Assembly (NCBI GenBank): GCA_963377175.1 | Contig: CAUJNA010003745.1 | Coordinates: forward strand, 140,001 to 204,000 | Source: Effrenium voratum | Lineage: Eukaryota; Sar; Dinophyceae; Suessiales; Symbiodiniaceae | Direction: 5' to 3' | DNA length: 64,000 bases | Notes under the pieces: generated by a model | The model's input: only the letters and a program-made list of their open reading frames with translations | Told to the model about the DNA's origin: nothing | Database searches by the model: none | In this document: one piece after another, positions 47,243-56,579 of the stretch | Layout: every line of letters begins with the position of its first letter | Position numbering within the stretch: the first letter of the stretch is position 1 | Position numbers and translations under genes: made by a program

Positions 47243-48088
47243 TTATAATTGAAATAATATGTCTTCTTCTTTTACTGTGCTTCCCTTCCAATGGTTTATA
47301 TCAGTTGAATAGTCAATAGTTTCCTTATGTGTTCTTGTTTGTCTTGCTGGTAATGTGGATGAACTGCCAGCGGTGTCCATTTTTTGCTCTATTCTTTTTT
47401 CTGCTTCTTTTATTTCTATTAGTTCAGGACTGTTTTTATCTTCGTCATCTAATCGTTTCAATTCCAATCTTGCTCTTGCTATTTGTAAATTTGAAACTCT
47501 TTTTGGTTCAGGACTGTCTTTATCTTCATCAATAAATCGTTTCAATTGCAATCTTGCTCTTGCTTTTTGTAAATTTGAAACTCTTTTTGGTTGTAAATCT
47601 TCCAATGGCGGTAAATCATCACTTGACTTTGCGGTTGCTACTGACTGCCAGTCATCTTCATCTAATTGTTTTGCTCGTTGTGCTCGTTGGTGTAGGTCTG
47701 CTATTTGTTCACTACTAAGTCTTTTTGAAATTTGACTGATTTGTCGTTCGTGTTGTTCCTCTGCATCATCCATTGTGGCACTTAGTGTTTGTATTGAACC
47801 GTCTCTTAAATCATCCATTTCATCATCCTTCGATATATCAAAATATTTTGTTTGATTTTCTCCATCTACCATTTTTTTAAAGTGTTGCTGTCTCAAATCT
47901 ACTGTATTATTATCATACACTGTTCCTAATGGACTATCACGAAAATAATAAGCGTTTCTGTCTATTACATCTCTTATATTCTTATTTTTAAATTCTTCCT
48001 TTGTAATTTCCTTTATCAGTTCATTATAAGACGGTCTTAATCTCAATTGTGATTTTAATGTTTTCATCTGTGCATTGTCTAATCTCAT
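47243..48088 (-). CDS. Unknown protein with internal repeats
   Basis: 281 residues. The N-terminus QLRLRPSYNELIKEITKEEF and NIRDVIDRNAYYF are shared in pattern with the neighbours at 46101 and 48137. The middle has tandem copies of PKRVSNLQKARARLQLKRF with DEDKDSPE linkers (about 185-225). It ends KEEDILFQL. Probably helical. No known domain recognised. Confidence 0.75.
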   Translation of the reverse strand: MRLDNAQMKTLKSQLRLRPSYNELIKEITKEEFKNKNIRDVIDRNAYYFRDSPLGTVYDNNTVDLRQQHFKKMVDGENQTKYFDISKDDEMDDLRDGSIQTLSATMDDAEEQHERQISQISKRLSSEQIADLHQRAQRAKQLDEDDWQSVATAKSSDDLPPLEDLQPKRVSNLQKARARLQLKRFIDEDKDSPEPKRVSNLQIARARLELKRLDDEDKNSPELIEIKEAEKRIEQKMDTAGSSSTLPARQTRTHKETIDYSTDINHWKGSTVKEEDILFQL

Positions 48089-48136
48089 TAGTATATTAAA
48101 TTAATTAGATTATATTTATTAATCTAATTAATTAAT

Positions 48137-48610
48137 TTAATTATTTTTTTCAAAATCAAAATCTTGTCTTAATTGATTGATTATTCCTTTCTTCTTCTTA
48201 ATCATTTCTGAATAGGATTTACCTGTTTCACTTGATGGGTGATGTCTCAATTTTTCACTTTCCAACCTTTGGATTTCATTAAAATAAGCCTGTGCTTCTT
48301 CTTGATATCTTCTTTTATTTTGAAATACAGCATAATCTTTTTTAGCGCTATGACGTTCTAATTGTTCTTGTAATTCTTTCAAATATGTGTAATTAGGTTG
48401 GTGTGCCTTGTTGTCTCCTTCATAATAGTAATGTTGAGTTGATTTATATTTATTCTTCTTTTTTGGTTTGTTTGTTTCAAAAACTGCTTTTCTATCAATA
48501 ACATCACTGATATTCGGTTTGTCTTTATTTTGTGGTTCTGTTATTCTATTTACAACGTTGTCATAAATTTCTCTACGACGCATAAGCAATTGTTTTTTAT
48601 CAATAATCAT
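48137..48610 (-). CDS. Unknown protein, relative of its neighbour
   Basis: 157 residues. LMRRREIYDNVVNRITEPQ and NISDVIDRKAVFE parallel the start of the 281-residue protein next to it. The rest is charged and helical (LKELQEQLERHSAKKDY). Function unknown. Confidence 0.75.
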   Translation of the reverse strand: MIIDKKQLLMRRREIYDNVVNRITEPQNKDKPNISDVIDRKAVFETNKPKKKNKYKSTQHYYYEGDNKAHQPNYTYLKELQEQLERHSAKKDYAVFQNKRRYQEEAQAYFNEIQRLESEKLRHHPSSETGKSYSEMIKKKKGIINQLRQDFDFEKNN

Positions 48611-48629
48611 TATATTAATAATAATTAGA

Positions 48630-49223
48630 TTAAATAATTTTATTTGCTAAATTATTAATTTTCTGTTTATTTTTATTATCTCGTTCCATTTTAATATTAT
48701 TGTATCTATCTTTTGCAGTTTCAAATACTTTATTAGCAGTTGTTTCTAAATGTTTTTTCAATCTTTCTTCTACTCTTCTTTCTATTTCTTGTTCATCAAC
48801 TTTTGGAATATTATCTTTAACTTTTTCATATACATTATTCTCAAATTCTTTTGCTTGTGCAGGATGCATAATTTTTCTTCGAACAACTTTGTTAGGGTCT
48901 GGTTCTTTTTTAACTGGTATTCCATTACAGTTATGACGATATCTGAAAGTGTATTTTGTTAAATATTTTTTACATTTTGGACATTCCACTTTTTCAATTG
49001 AGTATGTTTTGGATTTTAATTCTTGCTTTGGTTCGCGTAGCAACGCGAAGCATTCGCGTTCGTGTTCTTCTTCTACTTTATTATTTTCTTCATTTATAAT
49101 ATTATTAGTTTCTACTTCTTTACTTTCTTCATTAATAATAGGTTCTTCTTTACTGTCTTCTACTTCTTTAGGTGCTTCATTATTTTCACTGCCTACATCT
49201 ACTATTTCAATATTTTTAACCAT
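48630..49223 (-). CDS. Zinc-finger and coiled-coil protein
   Basis: 197 residues. A Glu-rich N-terminus is followed by a GC-rich insert encoding ERECFALLREP (about 55-65), a finger CPKCKKYLTKYTFRYRHNC (about 80-98) and a long charged helix. The CPKC...LRYxH type finger occurs in proteins of large DNA viruses; I note that from general knowledge. Possibly a regulatory DNA-binding protein. Confidence 0.75.
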   Translation of the reverse strand: MVKNIEIVDVGSENNEAPKEVEDSKEEPIINEESKEVETNNIINEENNKVEEEHERECFALLREPKQELKSKTYSIEKVECPKCKKYLTKYTFRYRHNCNGIPVKKEPDPNKVVRRKIMHPAQAKEFENNVYEKVKDNIPKVDEQEIERRVEERLKKHLETTANKVFETAKDRYNNIKMERDNKNKQKINNLANKII

Positions 49224-49316
49224 ATAATTAGTATATAATAAATATTTATATTAAAATATTTTAATATAATTAGTATATAACAAATATTTATATTAAAATA
49301 TTTAATATATGCTTTT
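49224..49316. repeat. Intergenic tandem AT repeat
   Basis: AATTAGTATATA followed by AAATATTTATATTAAAATATT occurs twice in a row. It separates the penton-like gene from the zinc-finger gene and may carry the latter's promoter. Confidence 0.7.
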
Positions 49317-50150
49317 CTAACCTTCAAAAAATGTTAATGAAAAAGAAGATGTTGTGCCATTCATATTTAAAACTCTACCCGACGCATCAGTAAATCTAAA
49401 ATGAAGTCTATTCAATGAACGCATACTAACATCATTAGCATCATTTAAAATTAGTTCATTATCATATATGAGGTTGCCGAATGATGTTAAAACTGGTACT
49501 TTCTTTATTATTGATGAAGTACCAAAACTACATAACTGGTTTCCGTTACTTAATTCATTACAATGAATATAAATATTTTTAACAGGTAAAAATGATATAA
49601 ATCCACTAACAAACGGGTCTGCTGTACTATTTACTTTTTCAGTAGTATTTCCTAAAATGTCATTAATACTATTAGGATAATTTCTATCATAATCAATACT
49701 AAAACTATAATTAGTTTGTAATTCTTTATCTGTATGGATTATAAAAAAGTAAGAAATGTAATTACAACTTATAGTTATATTATTTGTTTTCAATGAATAA
49801 CTACAAGTAAAAAAATTACTGTTTCCATCAGTTCCATTAGTAGCAGTATTCAATTTATTTTGTAATTCGGTTGCTAATTCACTACCTACATAACTACCTT
49901 TATCAGGTGCTACAATAAAATAATATACTGGTGCTCCTATTAATATCCCTCCTAATGTTAAATATAATCTGTTATTTAAATTTTCTTCAATTGGATAAAA
50001 TGAATTAGCGATAGATACTTCGTGACAAATCATTTTAGTATTTGGTCCGCATTCTTGTTGCTCTCTTAAATTAATAACAAAATCTGATGTAGATTGACTG
50101 TCATTTAAATCACGATAAGCACTGTTGATATATATTTTACGAAATCTCAT
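49317..50150 (-). CDS. Minor capsid (penton-like) protein
   Basis: 277 residues. It begins MRFRKIYINSAYRDLNDSQS then TSDFVINL, the typical opening of polinton-like virus penton proteins (INSADRD...F.I.L). YVGSELATELQNKLN and a run of short beta strands follow, fitting a single jelly roll. It should occupy capsid vertices with the major capsid protein. It is divergently placed from the lipase-like gene with a 115-bp shared upstream region. Confidence 0.75.
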   Translation of the reverse strand: MRFRKIYINSAYRDLNDSQSTSDFVINLREQQECGPNTKMICHEVSIANSFYPIEENLNNRLYLTLGGILIGAPVYYFIVAPDKGSYVGSELATELQNKLNTATNGTDGNSNFFTCSYSLKTNNITISCNYISYFFIIHTDKELQTNYSFSIDYDRNYPNSINDILGNTTEKVNSTADPFVSGFISFLPVKNIYIHCNELSNGNQLCSFGTSSIIKKVPVLTSFGNLIYDNELILNDANDVSMRSLNRLHFRFTDASGRVLNMNGTTSSFSLTFFEG

Positions 50151-50265
50151 TATATTTAATTAATTAGAAATTTTATAATTTAATTATATATGAAATAAAT
50201 ATAAATATTATTTAAAAGAAGGAAAATTAAAATCATACAATCCACTTCATCAAGGTCATAGTGAA
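50151..50265. promoter_or_regulatory. Divergent intergenic region
   Basis: AT-rich DNA between minus-strand and plus-strand gene blocks. It is the point where transcription direction switches. It also contains an open stretch encoding SYNPLHQGHSE in frame with the next gene, whose start may have been lost. Confidence 0.4.
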
Positions 50266-50849
50266 ATGTATAGAAAAATAATTAATGAAATTCAACAAGA
50301 AAAATCATTATTCAAACCTAAATATAATAATAATTTATCTGACACAGAAGGATTAAACAAAGCATATACAAATGGTAAAGGTTATTATTTAGATAATAAT
50401 AAACTATATGTTGCTGGAACATTTGGTAAGTCTAATATTATATCAAATATTAATGATATTTTAAGTGATATTACAATTCCATTTGGTTTAAGTTCATTCA
50501 GTGAAAGGTATAGAGATATTAGCGATATACTTGATGAAAACCATAATATTAGTGAAGTTATTTCACAGTCATTGGGTAGTAGTGCAGTGCTAAATATTTA
50601 AAAGAACATCCTGATAGAAATATTAGATTAACTACTTACGGTGCTCCTTTTATTTCAATGTCAAACAAAAACAATGACAACTACACAAGCCTAAGAAATT
50701 TTGGTGTTATAGTCAGTATTTTAGATAGAGGCAGTATAACATCAAATAGAGGAGGTTTTAACCCATTAACAAATCATCAACACTCATTATATGGTGATAC
50801 TGGCAAGGACGTATCAAGAAGCATTGAACCTGTAAATGAAATTTTGTAG
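50266..50849 (+). pseudogene. Lipase-like gene broken by a frameshift
   Basis: Two frames, 50266-50601 (111 codons) and 50658-50849 (63 codons called, open from about 50590). The first ends in SEVISQSLGSSAVL, the second continues KYLKEHPDRNIRLTTYGAPF. Together they match the class 3 lipase/esterase pattern, with the nucleophile elbow G-H-S-L-G replaced by S-Q-S-L-G. One base is out of frame near 50590. Lipase-like genes are known in some polinton-like viruses and virophages. Probably inactive here. Confidence 0.65.
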
Positions 50850-50860
50850 TCTTATATATA

Positions 50861-51078
50861 ATGCCTAATAATGATATAAAAAATACTATAAATCCTAAAA
50901 AGAAAGTCAGTTATGATGACATTAAAAAGATGTAGAGGATGAACGCGAAGCCTTCGCGTTGCTACGCGAACCTAATTATAAGGTTGAACATAATAATATT
51001 AAAAATAAATCTAAAAAACTATTAAATAAAAAATCTAAAAAAGAAGTTATAGATTATTCACACTTTAAAATAAAATAA
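50861..51078 (+). pseudogene. Small basic gene with a one-base break
   Basis: Starts MPNNDIKNTINPKKKVSY and stops early at 50933. Adding one A to the A run at 50924-50928 would continue the frame through DVEDEREAFALLREPN and a Lys-rich tail to 51078. The double-hairpin GC-rich element at 50941-50970 lies in the second part. Confidence 0.6.
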
Positions 51079-51126
51079 TTTAATAATAGAATAATTAATA
51101 TTTTTCTATTATTAAATATATAAGTT

Positions 51127-52506
51127 ATGGAAACACTAGATATTGAAGATGTCCTTGTTGAAAAGAACCTTCGCTTTAAATTAAAAGATGGCGGTTCTTA
51201 TGTTCGGTCAAAAGAAAGTAAAAACTTTTATCCTTCATCGGTTTCTACTTATACCGCTGATACAAATTCAGTAATTAGATTTAACATTACTGGACCACCT
51301 AATCAATGGTTGTCCTTACCATCTCTATTATTAGGATTTACTCTAAACAACGCTGATAACACAGAAAATCACGAACTTAGACCAATTGATACAGCCGGTT
51401 TCTTTGATAGAGTGCGTGTGTTAATGGGCGATGTCATTGTATGTGATTTAAATTCTCTTTCTCGTGCAAGTGCTATGAAAGATGTATTAAAATCATCAGA
51501 AGAAAAAAGAATTGATGAAGCATTAGGTTTTGGAAATACTCTACTCAATCATGATGGACGGTTTTTAGTTTGTGATGCTACTGGAACTTCTACTACTCAA
51601 GCAGTAACTAGAAATGTAACCAATGGTAATTATAAAGGAATTAAAGAAGGTAAAAGTGCTAATGTCTATTTTGATTTAAATTTAAAATGTTTCAAGACTT
51701 GTGAAAACTGGATACCTTTATCTTATTGTCCAATAACAGTTGAATTATATTTAACAACTGATGTATTAAAACCAATTGTTAATAGAACAGGACTTTTTAC
51801 TGCTACAAATACAAGTATACAGTGGTCTGTTACAAAACCTTTATTCAAAGGAAATGTCTATACTCTTGACGATAGCTTATATGCAGAGTATGCTAAATTA
51901 TTAGAAACTGGTTCTCTTCCTATTACTTTTGAAACTGAAACCCTACAAGAACAAACAGCATCAACAACAACTGAAATATTCACAACTATTGTCCGTAATG
52001 TGTCTAAATTAAATAAACTGTTTATTTCTTTTTCAAATGCGACTCAAAAGGGTTATATAGGAGGATACGGTGAATTATTGAAACCATATAACTTTATGTA
52101 TCATCCACTGGCACATGTAACAGGTGATAAAGGACGTTATGACCCAGAGCATGATTTATCTGCTTCTTTGATAATCGGTAATCAAGTTATTCCAAGTCAA
52201 GAAATTCAAGGTGTTCGTGAAGCATATGCCCATCTTATGCATTGTGCCGATAAGCCAATGTTAGTTAGTGCAGAAGATTACAGGTCTCACGCTTTTATGT
52301 ATGGTTTTAATTTACAAAAATTAGAAAGTGCAAATTATACTGGTATGAACCTTAAAAATAATTCAAATATGGTTGTTAAAATAAAAGCGTTGGAGGGTTC
52401 AACATTATATAGCGCTCCTGGTAAAATGGCCGAGAGAATTTATATGCTCTTGGTTCATGAGTGCATTCTTGAAATCCGCTCAAATTCTGTATCATTTTAT
52501 GATTAA
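51127..52506 (+). CDS. mcp: Major capsid protein (double jelly roll type)
   Basis: 459 residues. The pattern follows polinton-like virus capsid proteins: an N-terminal strand-rich half with RVRVLMGDVIVCDL (about 97-110), a middle with LSYCPITVELYL, and a C-terminal half with HPLAHVTGDKGRYDP, FMYGFNLQKLESANYTGMNL and the closing LLVHECILEIRSNSVSFYD. Fold assignment is from these conserved features; no structure was computed. It forms the capsid hexons. The frame is intact, unlike several neighbours. Confidence 0.88.
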   Translation: METLDIEDVLVEKNLRFKLKDGGSYVRSKESKNFYPSSVSTYTADTNSVIRFNITGPPNQWLSLPSLLLGFTLNNADNTENHELRPIDTAGFFDRVRVLMGDVIVCDLNSLSRASAMKDVLKSSEEKRIDEALGFGNTLLNHDGRFLVCDATGTSTTQAVTRNVTNGNYKGIKEGKSANVYFDLNLKCFKTCENWIPLSYCPITVELYLTTDVLKPIVNRTGLFTATNTSIQWSVTKPLFKGNVYTLDDSLYAEYAKLLETGSLPITFETETLQEQTASTTTEIFTTIVRNVSKLNKLFISFSNATQKGYIGGYGELLKPYNFMYHPLAHVTGDKGRYDPEHDLSASLIIGNQVIPSQEIQGVREAYAHLMHCADKPMLVSAEDYRSHAFMYGFNLQKLESANYTGMNLKNNSNMVVKIKALEGSTLYSAPGKMAERIYMLLVHECILEIRSNSVSFYD

Positions 52507-52555
52507 AATAAAAAAAATATGATATTATTAATTTTCTAATTAATAATATAATATT

Positions 52556-55360
52556 ATGAGCAAAAACTTAATGAATATCTTTGATATTACAGCAAATAGA
52601 ATTAGACAAGTAAAAGATGGAGCAGTCAATGATATAGAAGACCTTTACGCGAGTAAATCTGACATTCAAACAGTATTAGATAGTAAAGCAGACCAAGCAG
52701 ATACTTACACAAAGGAACAGATAAACGCTAATTTTTATGATATAACTGAAACATATGACAAAACAGAAATTAATGTATTATCAAATAATATTAGTTCAAA
52801 TTCTTTTTTAATAGGTAATCTGACAATAACTTCAAATACAAATTTTAATAATATTTCATTAAATACAAGTTTAATAAATAATTTAAATTCTACTATGACA
52901 ACTAATTTTAATAATATTTCTTCAAATACTAATTTAATTAATACAAATTTTAATAATATTTCATTAAATACAAGTTTAATAAATAATTTGAATTCTACTA
53001 TGACAACTAATTTTAATAATATTAGTTCTAATACTAATTTAATTAATACAAATTTTAATAATATTTCATCAAATACAAATTTAATAAATAATTTAAATTC
53101 TACTGTATCAACTAATTTTAATAATATTTCATCAAATTCTCATTTAATATCTCAATTACAAACAGGTTCATTTGATAGTAATTTATATTACAATAAAATA
53201 ACAACTAATAATTTATTAACAGATAAATTAAATACATCAATATTAAATAATACATTAATTCATAATATAACAACTACTTCAATTTTCAAAATAGCAAATT
53301 TTGGAAATTATAATAATTTCTTTGAAATGTATAATAATTATTTTGATAGTTATGTTTATGGAAATTTAAGTGGAGCAACTATGTTTTTAAATCAAAGAGG
53401 TTTTGGAGATGTAGAAATTAATAATTCTTCAATTTTTCAAAATGATAAAATATTATTAAATCATAATACTACAATATTATCTAATTTACAAGTATCAGGT
53501 TTATTTTCTTGTTCATCTATTTTAGATATAACAGGTTCTGATAGTAGATATGTTTTACAGTCAGATAATTTAGCAGGATTAATAACAGGAAATACAAATA
53601 CAATTAATTCAATAATTACTACTAATAATTCACAGGATACATCATTAGGACAAAAGTTGGATAAAATAGATACTAACGCTCAATCAGTAGCAGGTCCTAT
53701 TAATTTTAGTGATAATACAACTTTACATAGTAATTTAAATATGTTGACTACTGGTTCTATAATATGTAATAAGTTTAGTACTACATCGTCGCCTAATGTT
53801 GGATTGCAAATGACTTTTCAAATGTTTAATAGAGAGTTCAATATTAATAGAGATGGCAGAATGTGGATGAGTAGCTCTGGAGGACAATGGGAAACACAGA
53901 TAGGAGATGCTAATGTTGGAAGAGTGTGGGTAAAAGATAGGTTTGGTTTAGGTGCTGTTGGTGTTAATGGTTATGTTTTAAATTGTGCTGGACAAGCAAG
54001 ATTTACTGATGCAGTTCAATTTATGGGAACTGACAAAGCAATAAGTTTTAACAATGGTTCATATTTGAATTTTAATAATAATGGTTCAATACGAAGATAT
54101 ACTCCTGATGCTATAGAAGGTTTATATATGTCTCATAATGATTTTGTGGCCATTAGTGTTGGTGATATTTCAAATGCTTCTAATCAATATATGATGTGCG
54201 ATAAATTGGTTAATAAAACAATTTTTAATAAACCTATCGATGTGTTAGGTAATATTTATACAAATGCTTCTGTTAATTGTGATAATGTTAATATTGATAC
54301 TGATGGTAAATTAACAATTGATACAAATTGTCATCTATATAGATATGTTAGTGCTTTTTCATCTTTTGATATGAGGAATAGTGATGCTAATTCTTCAATT
54401 AGGTTCATTTGTGGAGACCCTGCTGTCCAGTCCAACATAGTCGGAGCTGTTAATATTTCTACCGGATGGACTTTCAACACAAGCACTGTTGATGTAATGG
54501 GTAATTTATTTGCTGATGATGTTTATGTTAAAACCAATGGAGCATTAAGAAGTAATCATATAGCACCTAATGGTGGAACATTAGTGACCGTTGATACTAA
54601 CTTAGCAGTTCAAAATGCATATTTAGCAACTAATACCATTCAATCATTTGATTTAACAACGGTTTCATTTTTGAATAATATTTCAATGACTACTGGAACT
54701 GATATTAAAATGGGAACATCGGAAATATCAACTTATCATGATGGAACTAATTTATCTACAATTGATGTAATATTCAGAACATCAAACACAGCGTTTAGAG
54801 TTTCAGATGCTTCAAGTACACCTTCAGTTTTATTATCTATTGATAAGACATTTGGAACTACCATTAATACTGGAAGTTTTACAAATAATGCTTTATCAAC
54901 TTTTAATGAAAATGTAACAGTTGCAGGAACGAAGAAATTATTGTGTAATTTAATTGAACCATCAACAGGAACTAATATAGATTTAACAGCAACAACAGTA
55001 ACCATCAACGGAACGTTTGTGGATTCATCTGATTCAAGATTGAAATATGATATAGACAATATTAAATCTAATTGTATGAATGTTATTAAGAAATTTAAAC
55101 CGAAGAAGTTTAAAAGACACGATAGAAATGATGGCGGTAAAACTCATATAGGATATATAGCAGATGAAGTATTAAAAGCAATCCCGAAAGAATTTGAAAA
55201 TGTTGTTAGTAAAGACAGAGATTATTTAGGATTAAATTATTTAGTTTTACCCGTGTTAGTTCATAAAGCAGTATTAGAATTAAATGATAAAGTAGATAAA
55301 CTTGAAAAAGAAATTAAGGAATTTAAAAAAGAAAAAAAAATAAATAATTTAAATATATAA
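52556..55360 (+). CDS. Fibre protein with C-terminal S74 chaperone domain
   Basis: 934 residues. The N-terminal 60-90 residues have the TYTKEQINANFYD and YDKTEI pattern of phage-type fibre stalks. Residues about 95-200 are Asn/Ser/Thr-rich near-repeats of TNFNNISSNTNLI. A beta-rich body follows. The last 110 residues start SSDSRLKYDIDNIK and include THIGYIADEVLKAIP, the intramolecular chaperone (peptidase S74) domain, in which cleavage occurs at Ser-Asp, ending in a coiled coil. It probably forms a trimeric host-binding fibre. Confidence 0.9.
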   Translation: MSKNLMNIFDITANRIRQVKDGAVNDIEDLYASKSDIQTVLDSKADQADTYTKEQINANFYDITETYDKTEINVLSNNISSNSFLIGNLTITSNTNFNNISLNTSLINNLNSTMTTNFNNISSNTNLINTNFNNISLNTSLINNLNSTMTTNFNNISSNTNLINTNFNNISSNTNLINNLNSTVSTNFNNISSNSHLISQLQTGSFDSNLYYNKITTNNLLTDKLNTSILNNTLIHNITTTSIFKIANFGNYNNFFEMYNNYFDSYVYGNLSGATMFLNQRGFGDVEINNSSIFQNDKILLNHNTTILSNLQVSGLFSCSSILDITGSDSRYVLQSDNLAGLITGNTNTINSIITTNNSQDTSLGQKLDKIDTNAQSVAGPINFSDNTTLHSNLNMLTTGSIICNKFSTTSSPNVGLQMTFQMFNREFNINRDGRMWMSSSGGQWETQIGDANVGRVWVKDRFGLGAVGVNGYVLNCAGQARFTDAVQFMGTDKAISFNNGSYLNFNNNGSIRRYTPDAIEGLYMSHNDFVAISVGDISNASNQYMMCDKLVNKTIFNKPIDVLGNIYTNASVNCDNVNIDTDGKLTIDTNCHLYRYVSAFSSFDMRNSDANSSIRFICGDPAVQSNIVGAVNISTGWTFNTSTVDVMGNLFADDVYVKTNGALRSNHIAPNGGTLVTVDTNLAVQNAYLATNTIQSFDLTTVSFLNNISMTTGTDIKMGTSEISTYHDGTNLSTIDVIFRTSNTAFRVSDASSTPSVLLSIDKTFGTTINTGSFTNNALSTFNENVTVAGTKKLLCNLIEPSTGTNIDLTATTVTINGTFVDSSDSRLKYDIDNIKSNCMNVIKKFKPKKFKRHDRNDGGKTHIGYIADEVLKAIPKEFENVVSKDRDYLGLNYLVLPVLVHKAVLELNDKVDKLEKEIKEFKKEKKINNLNI
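52830..53150 (+). repeat. Repeats within the fibre gene
   Basis: Four to five near-copies of AATTTTAATAATATTTC with TTAATAAATAATTTAAATTC, about 60 bp each. They encode the TNFNNISSNTNLI repeats. Copy number may vary between virus copies. Confidence 0.8.
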
Positions 55361-55415
55361 ATATATAAATATATAAATATATAAATAAATAAATAATTAA
55401 TATATCTAGATATAT
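55355..55415. repeat. ATATAA short tandem repeat
   Basis: About six copies of ATATAA/ATAA after the fibre gene, followed by ATATCTAGATATAT just before the next ATG. Confidence 0.75.
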
Positions 55416-55417
55416 AT

Positions 55418-55747
55418 ATGGACACTGACAGAAAAGTTAAAATAAAAGTATTATTTAAGAATGATAGTATGAGAGAAAAAACTTGTTATTGCGGTTGTAA
55501 AATTACTAAGTTAAATAAAGATGAATTTACATTAGATAAATGTAATAATAAAGAATGTAATTTTAGTCATTCTAAATTTGATGAATATATTAAAGAATTA
55601 AAAAAACAAAGAAGAGAAGAGGAATTTGACAGACGAGTGGTGAAGTGTGATAAAATATGTGCTCCTATTGCGTGGGTGGTTTGTTGGCCTATTCTAATTC
55701 CTTTGCATATCTCTTTGAATATTTATTATTGTATGGCATATCTTTGA
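55418..55747 (+). CDS. Cys-rich protein with C-terminal membrane segment
   Basis: 109 residues. CYCGCKI and CNNKECNF suggest a zinc-binding module (about 23-51). A charged KELKKQRREEEFDRR linker is followed by the hydrophobic segment ICAPIAWVVCWPILIPLHIS, likely membrane inserted. A 25-bp tandem duplication (55706-55764) creates the stop, so the C-terminus may be altered. Possible virion membrane or entry-related role is only a guess. Confidence 0.6.
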   Translation: MDTDRKVKIKVLFKNDSMREKTCYCGCKITKLNKDEFTLDKCNNKECNFSHSKFDEYIKELKKQRREEEFDRRVVKCDKICAPIAWVVCWPILIPLHISLNIYYCMAYL

Positions 55748-55792
55748 ATATTTATTATTGTATTATATTATAATCTAAAATAATAATATATA

Positions 55793-56005
55793 ATGGGTAA
55801 TTCAAATAGTAATGTTGAAACTTCATCTATTGATAAAATTAATGATATTGATATAGAAAAATTAGATTTAAGTAATATTGATAAATTACAGTTGAAAGCA
55901 ATTAAACAAGTGAGTGAACGATTAGAAAAACTAGAGGCAACTAAATGTGACAAATTAATATATAAATTACCTGCTCTCAATCTCTGTTCGTATTCATTAT
56001 TTTGA
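55793..56005 (+). CDS. Small protein with N-myristoylation signal
   Basis: 70 residues. Begins MGNSNSN, which fits the Gly2/Ser6 consensus for N-myristoylation, then a helical LDLSNIDKLQLKAIKQVSER segment. A membrane-anchored accessory or virion protein is inferred. The final PALNLCSYSLF differs in character and could reflect a late frame change. Confidence 0.5.
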   Translation: MGNSNSNVETSSIDKINDIDIEKLDLSNIDKLQLKAIKQVSERLEKLEATKCDKLIYKLPALNLCSYSLF

Positions 56006-56049
56006 ATTTTAAATTAATAATATTACAAAAATATATTAATATTATTAAT

Positions 56050-56538
56050 TTAAAAATATTTATAAAAGTCATCATTGATGACTTTAATAGTTATTTTTTT
56101 TACTTGTAATGAAATAAAATTAACCATAGTATCATTATACACTAATTTTATTTCATAAAGATATTTATTAAGATAATAATAAATATCAAATAAATTATTT
56201 GATGTTATAGTACGAAAACGATCTTGATTCAAACTTTTAGATGATGTAGATGTAATAATTAACCCATAATCAATTAATAAATTTAAAGGTTTATATGTTT
56301 TATGGAGTTTATCTAACTCACTTAAATTAAAAATATATGATAATCCATTATTAATATTGATATTATCAATTTCAAAACAATCTATGTTATTTAATTTGTA
56401 AGACTTATATACTGGTTTAAATTTATTAATATAATTTTTAACAATATTACTATTTTTTATTTTTAATAATTTAACATCACCTAAACTATAAGATAATACT
56501 ATGTCTTTAATTTCTATTGGTAAATCATAAAATATCAT
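56050..56538 (-). CDS. Unknown protein with F-box-like start
   Basis: 162 residues. MIFYDLPIEIKDIVLSYSLG resembles the first helix of F-box proteins (LPxEI...I). The rest is Ile/Asn-rich with no recognised domain. If it is a true F-box it could target host ubiquitin ligases, as some viral proteins do; this is weak. Confidence 0.55.
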   Translation of the reverse strand: MIFYDLPIEIKDIVLSYSLGDVKLLKIKNSNIVKNYINKFKPVYKSYKLNNIDCFEIDNININNGLSYIFNLSELDKLHKTYKPLNLLIDYGLIITSTSSKSLNQDRFRTITSNNLFDIYYYLNKYLYEIKLVYNDTMVNFISLQVKKITIKVINDDFYKYF

Positions 56539-56579
56539 ATAATATTAATATATATTTAATTTTTTAATTATTTAATTAT

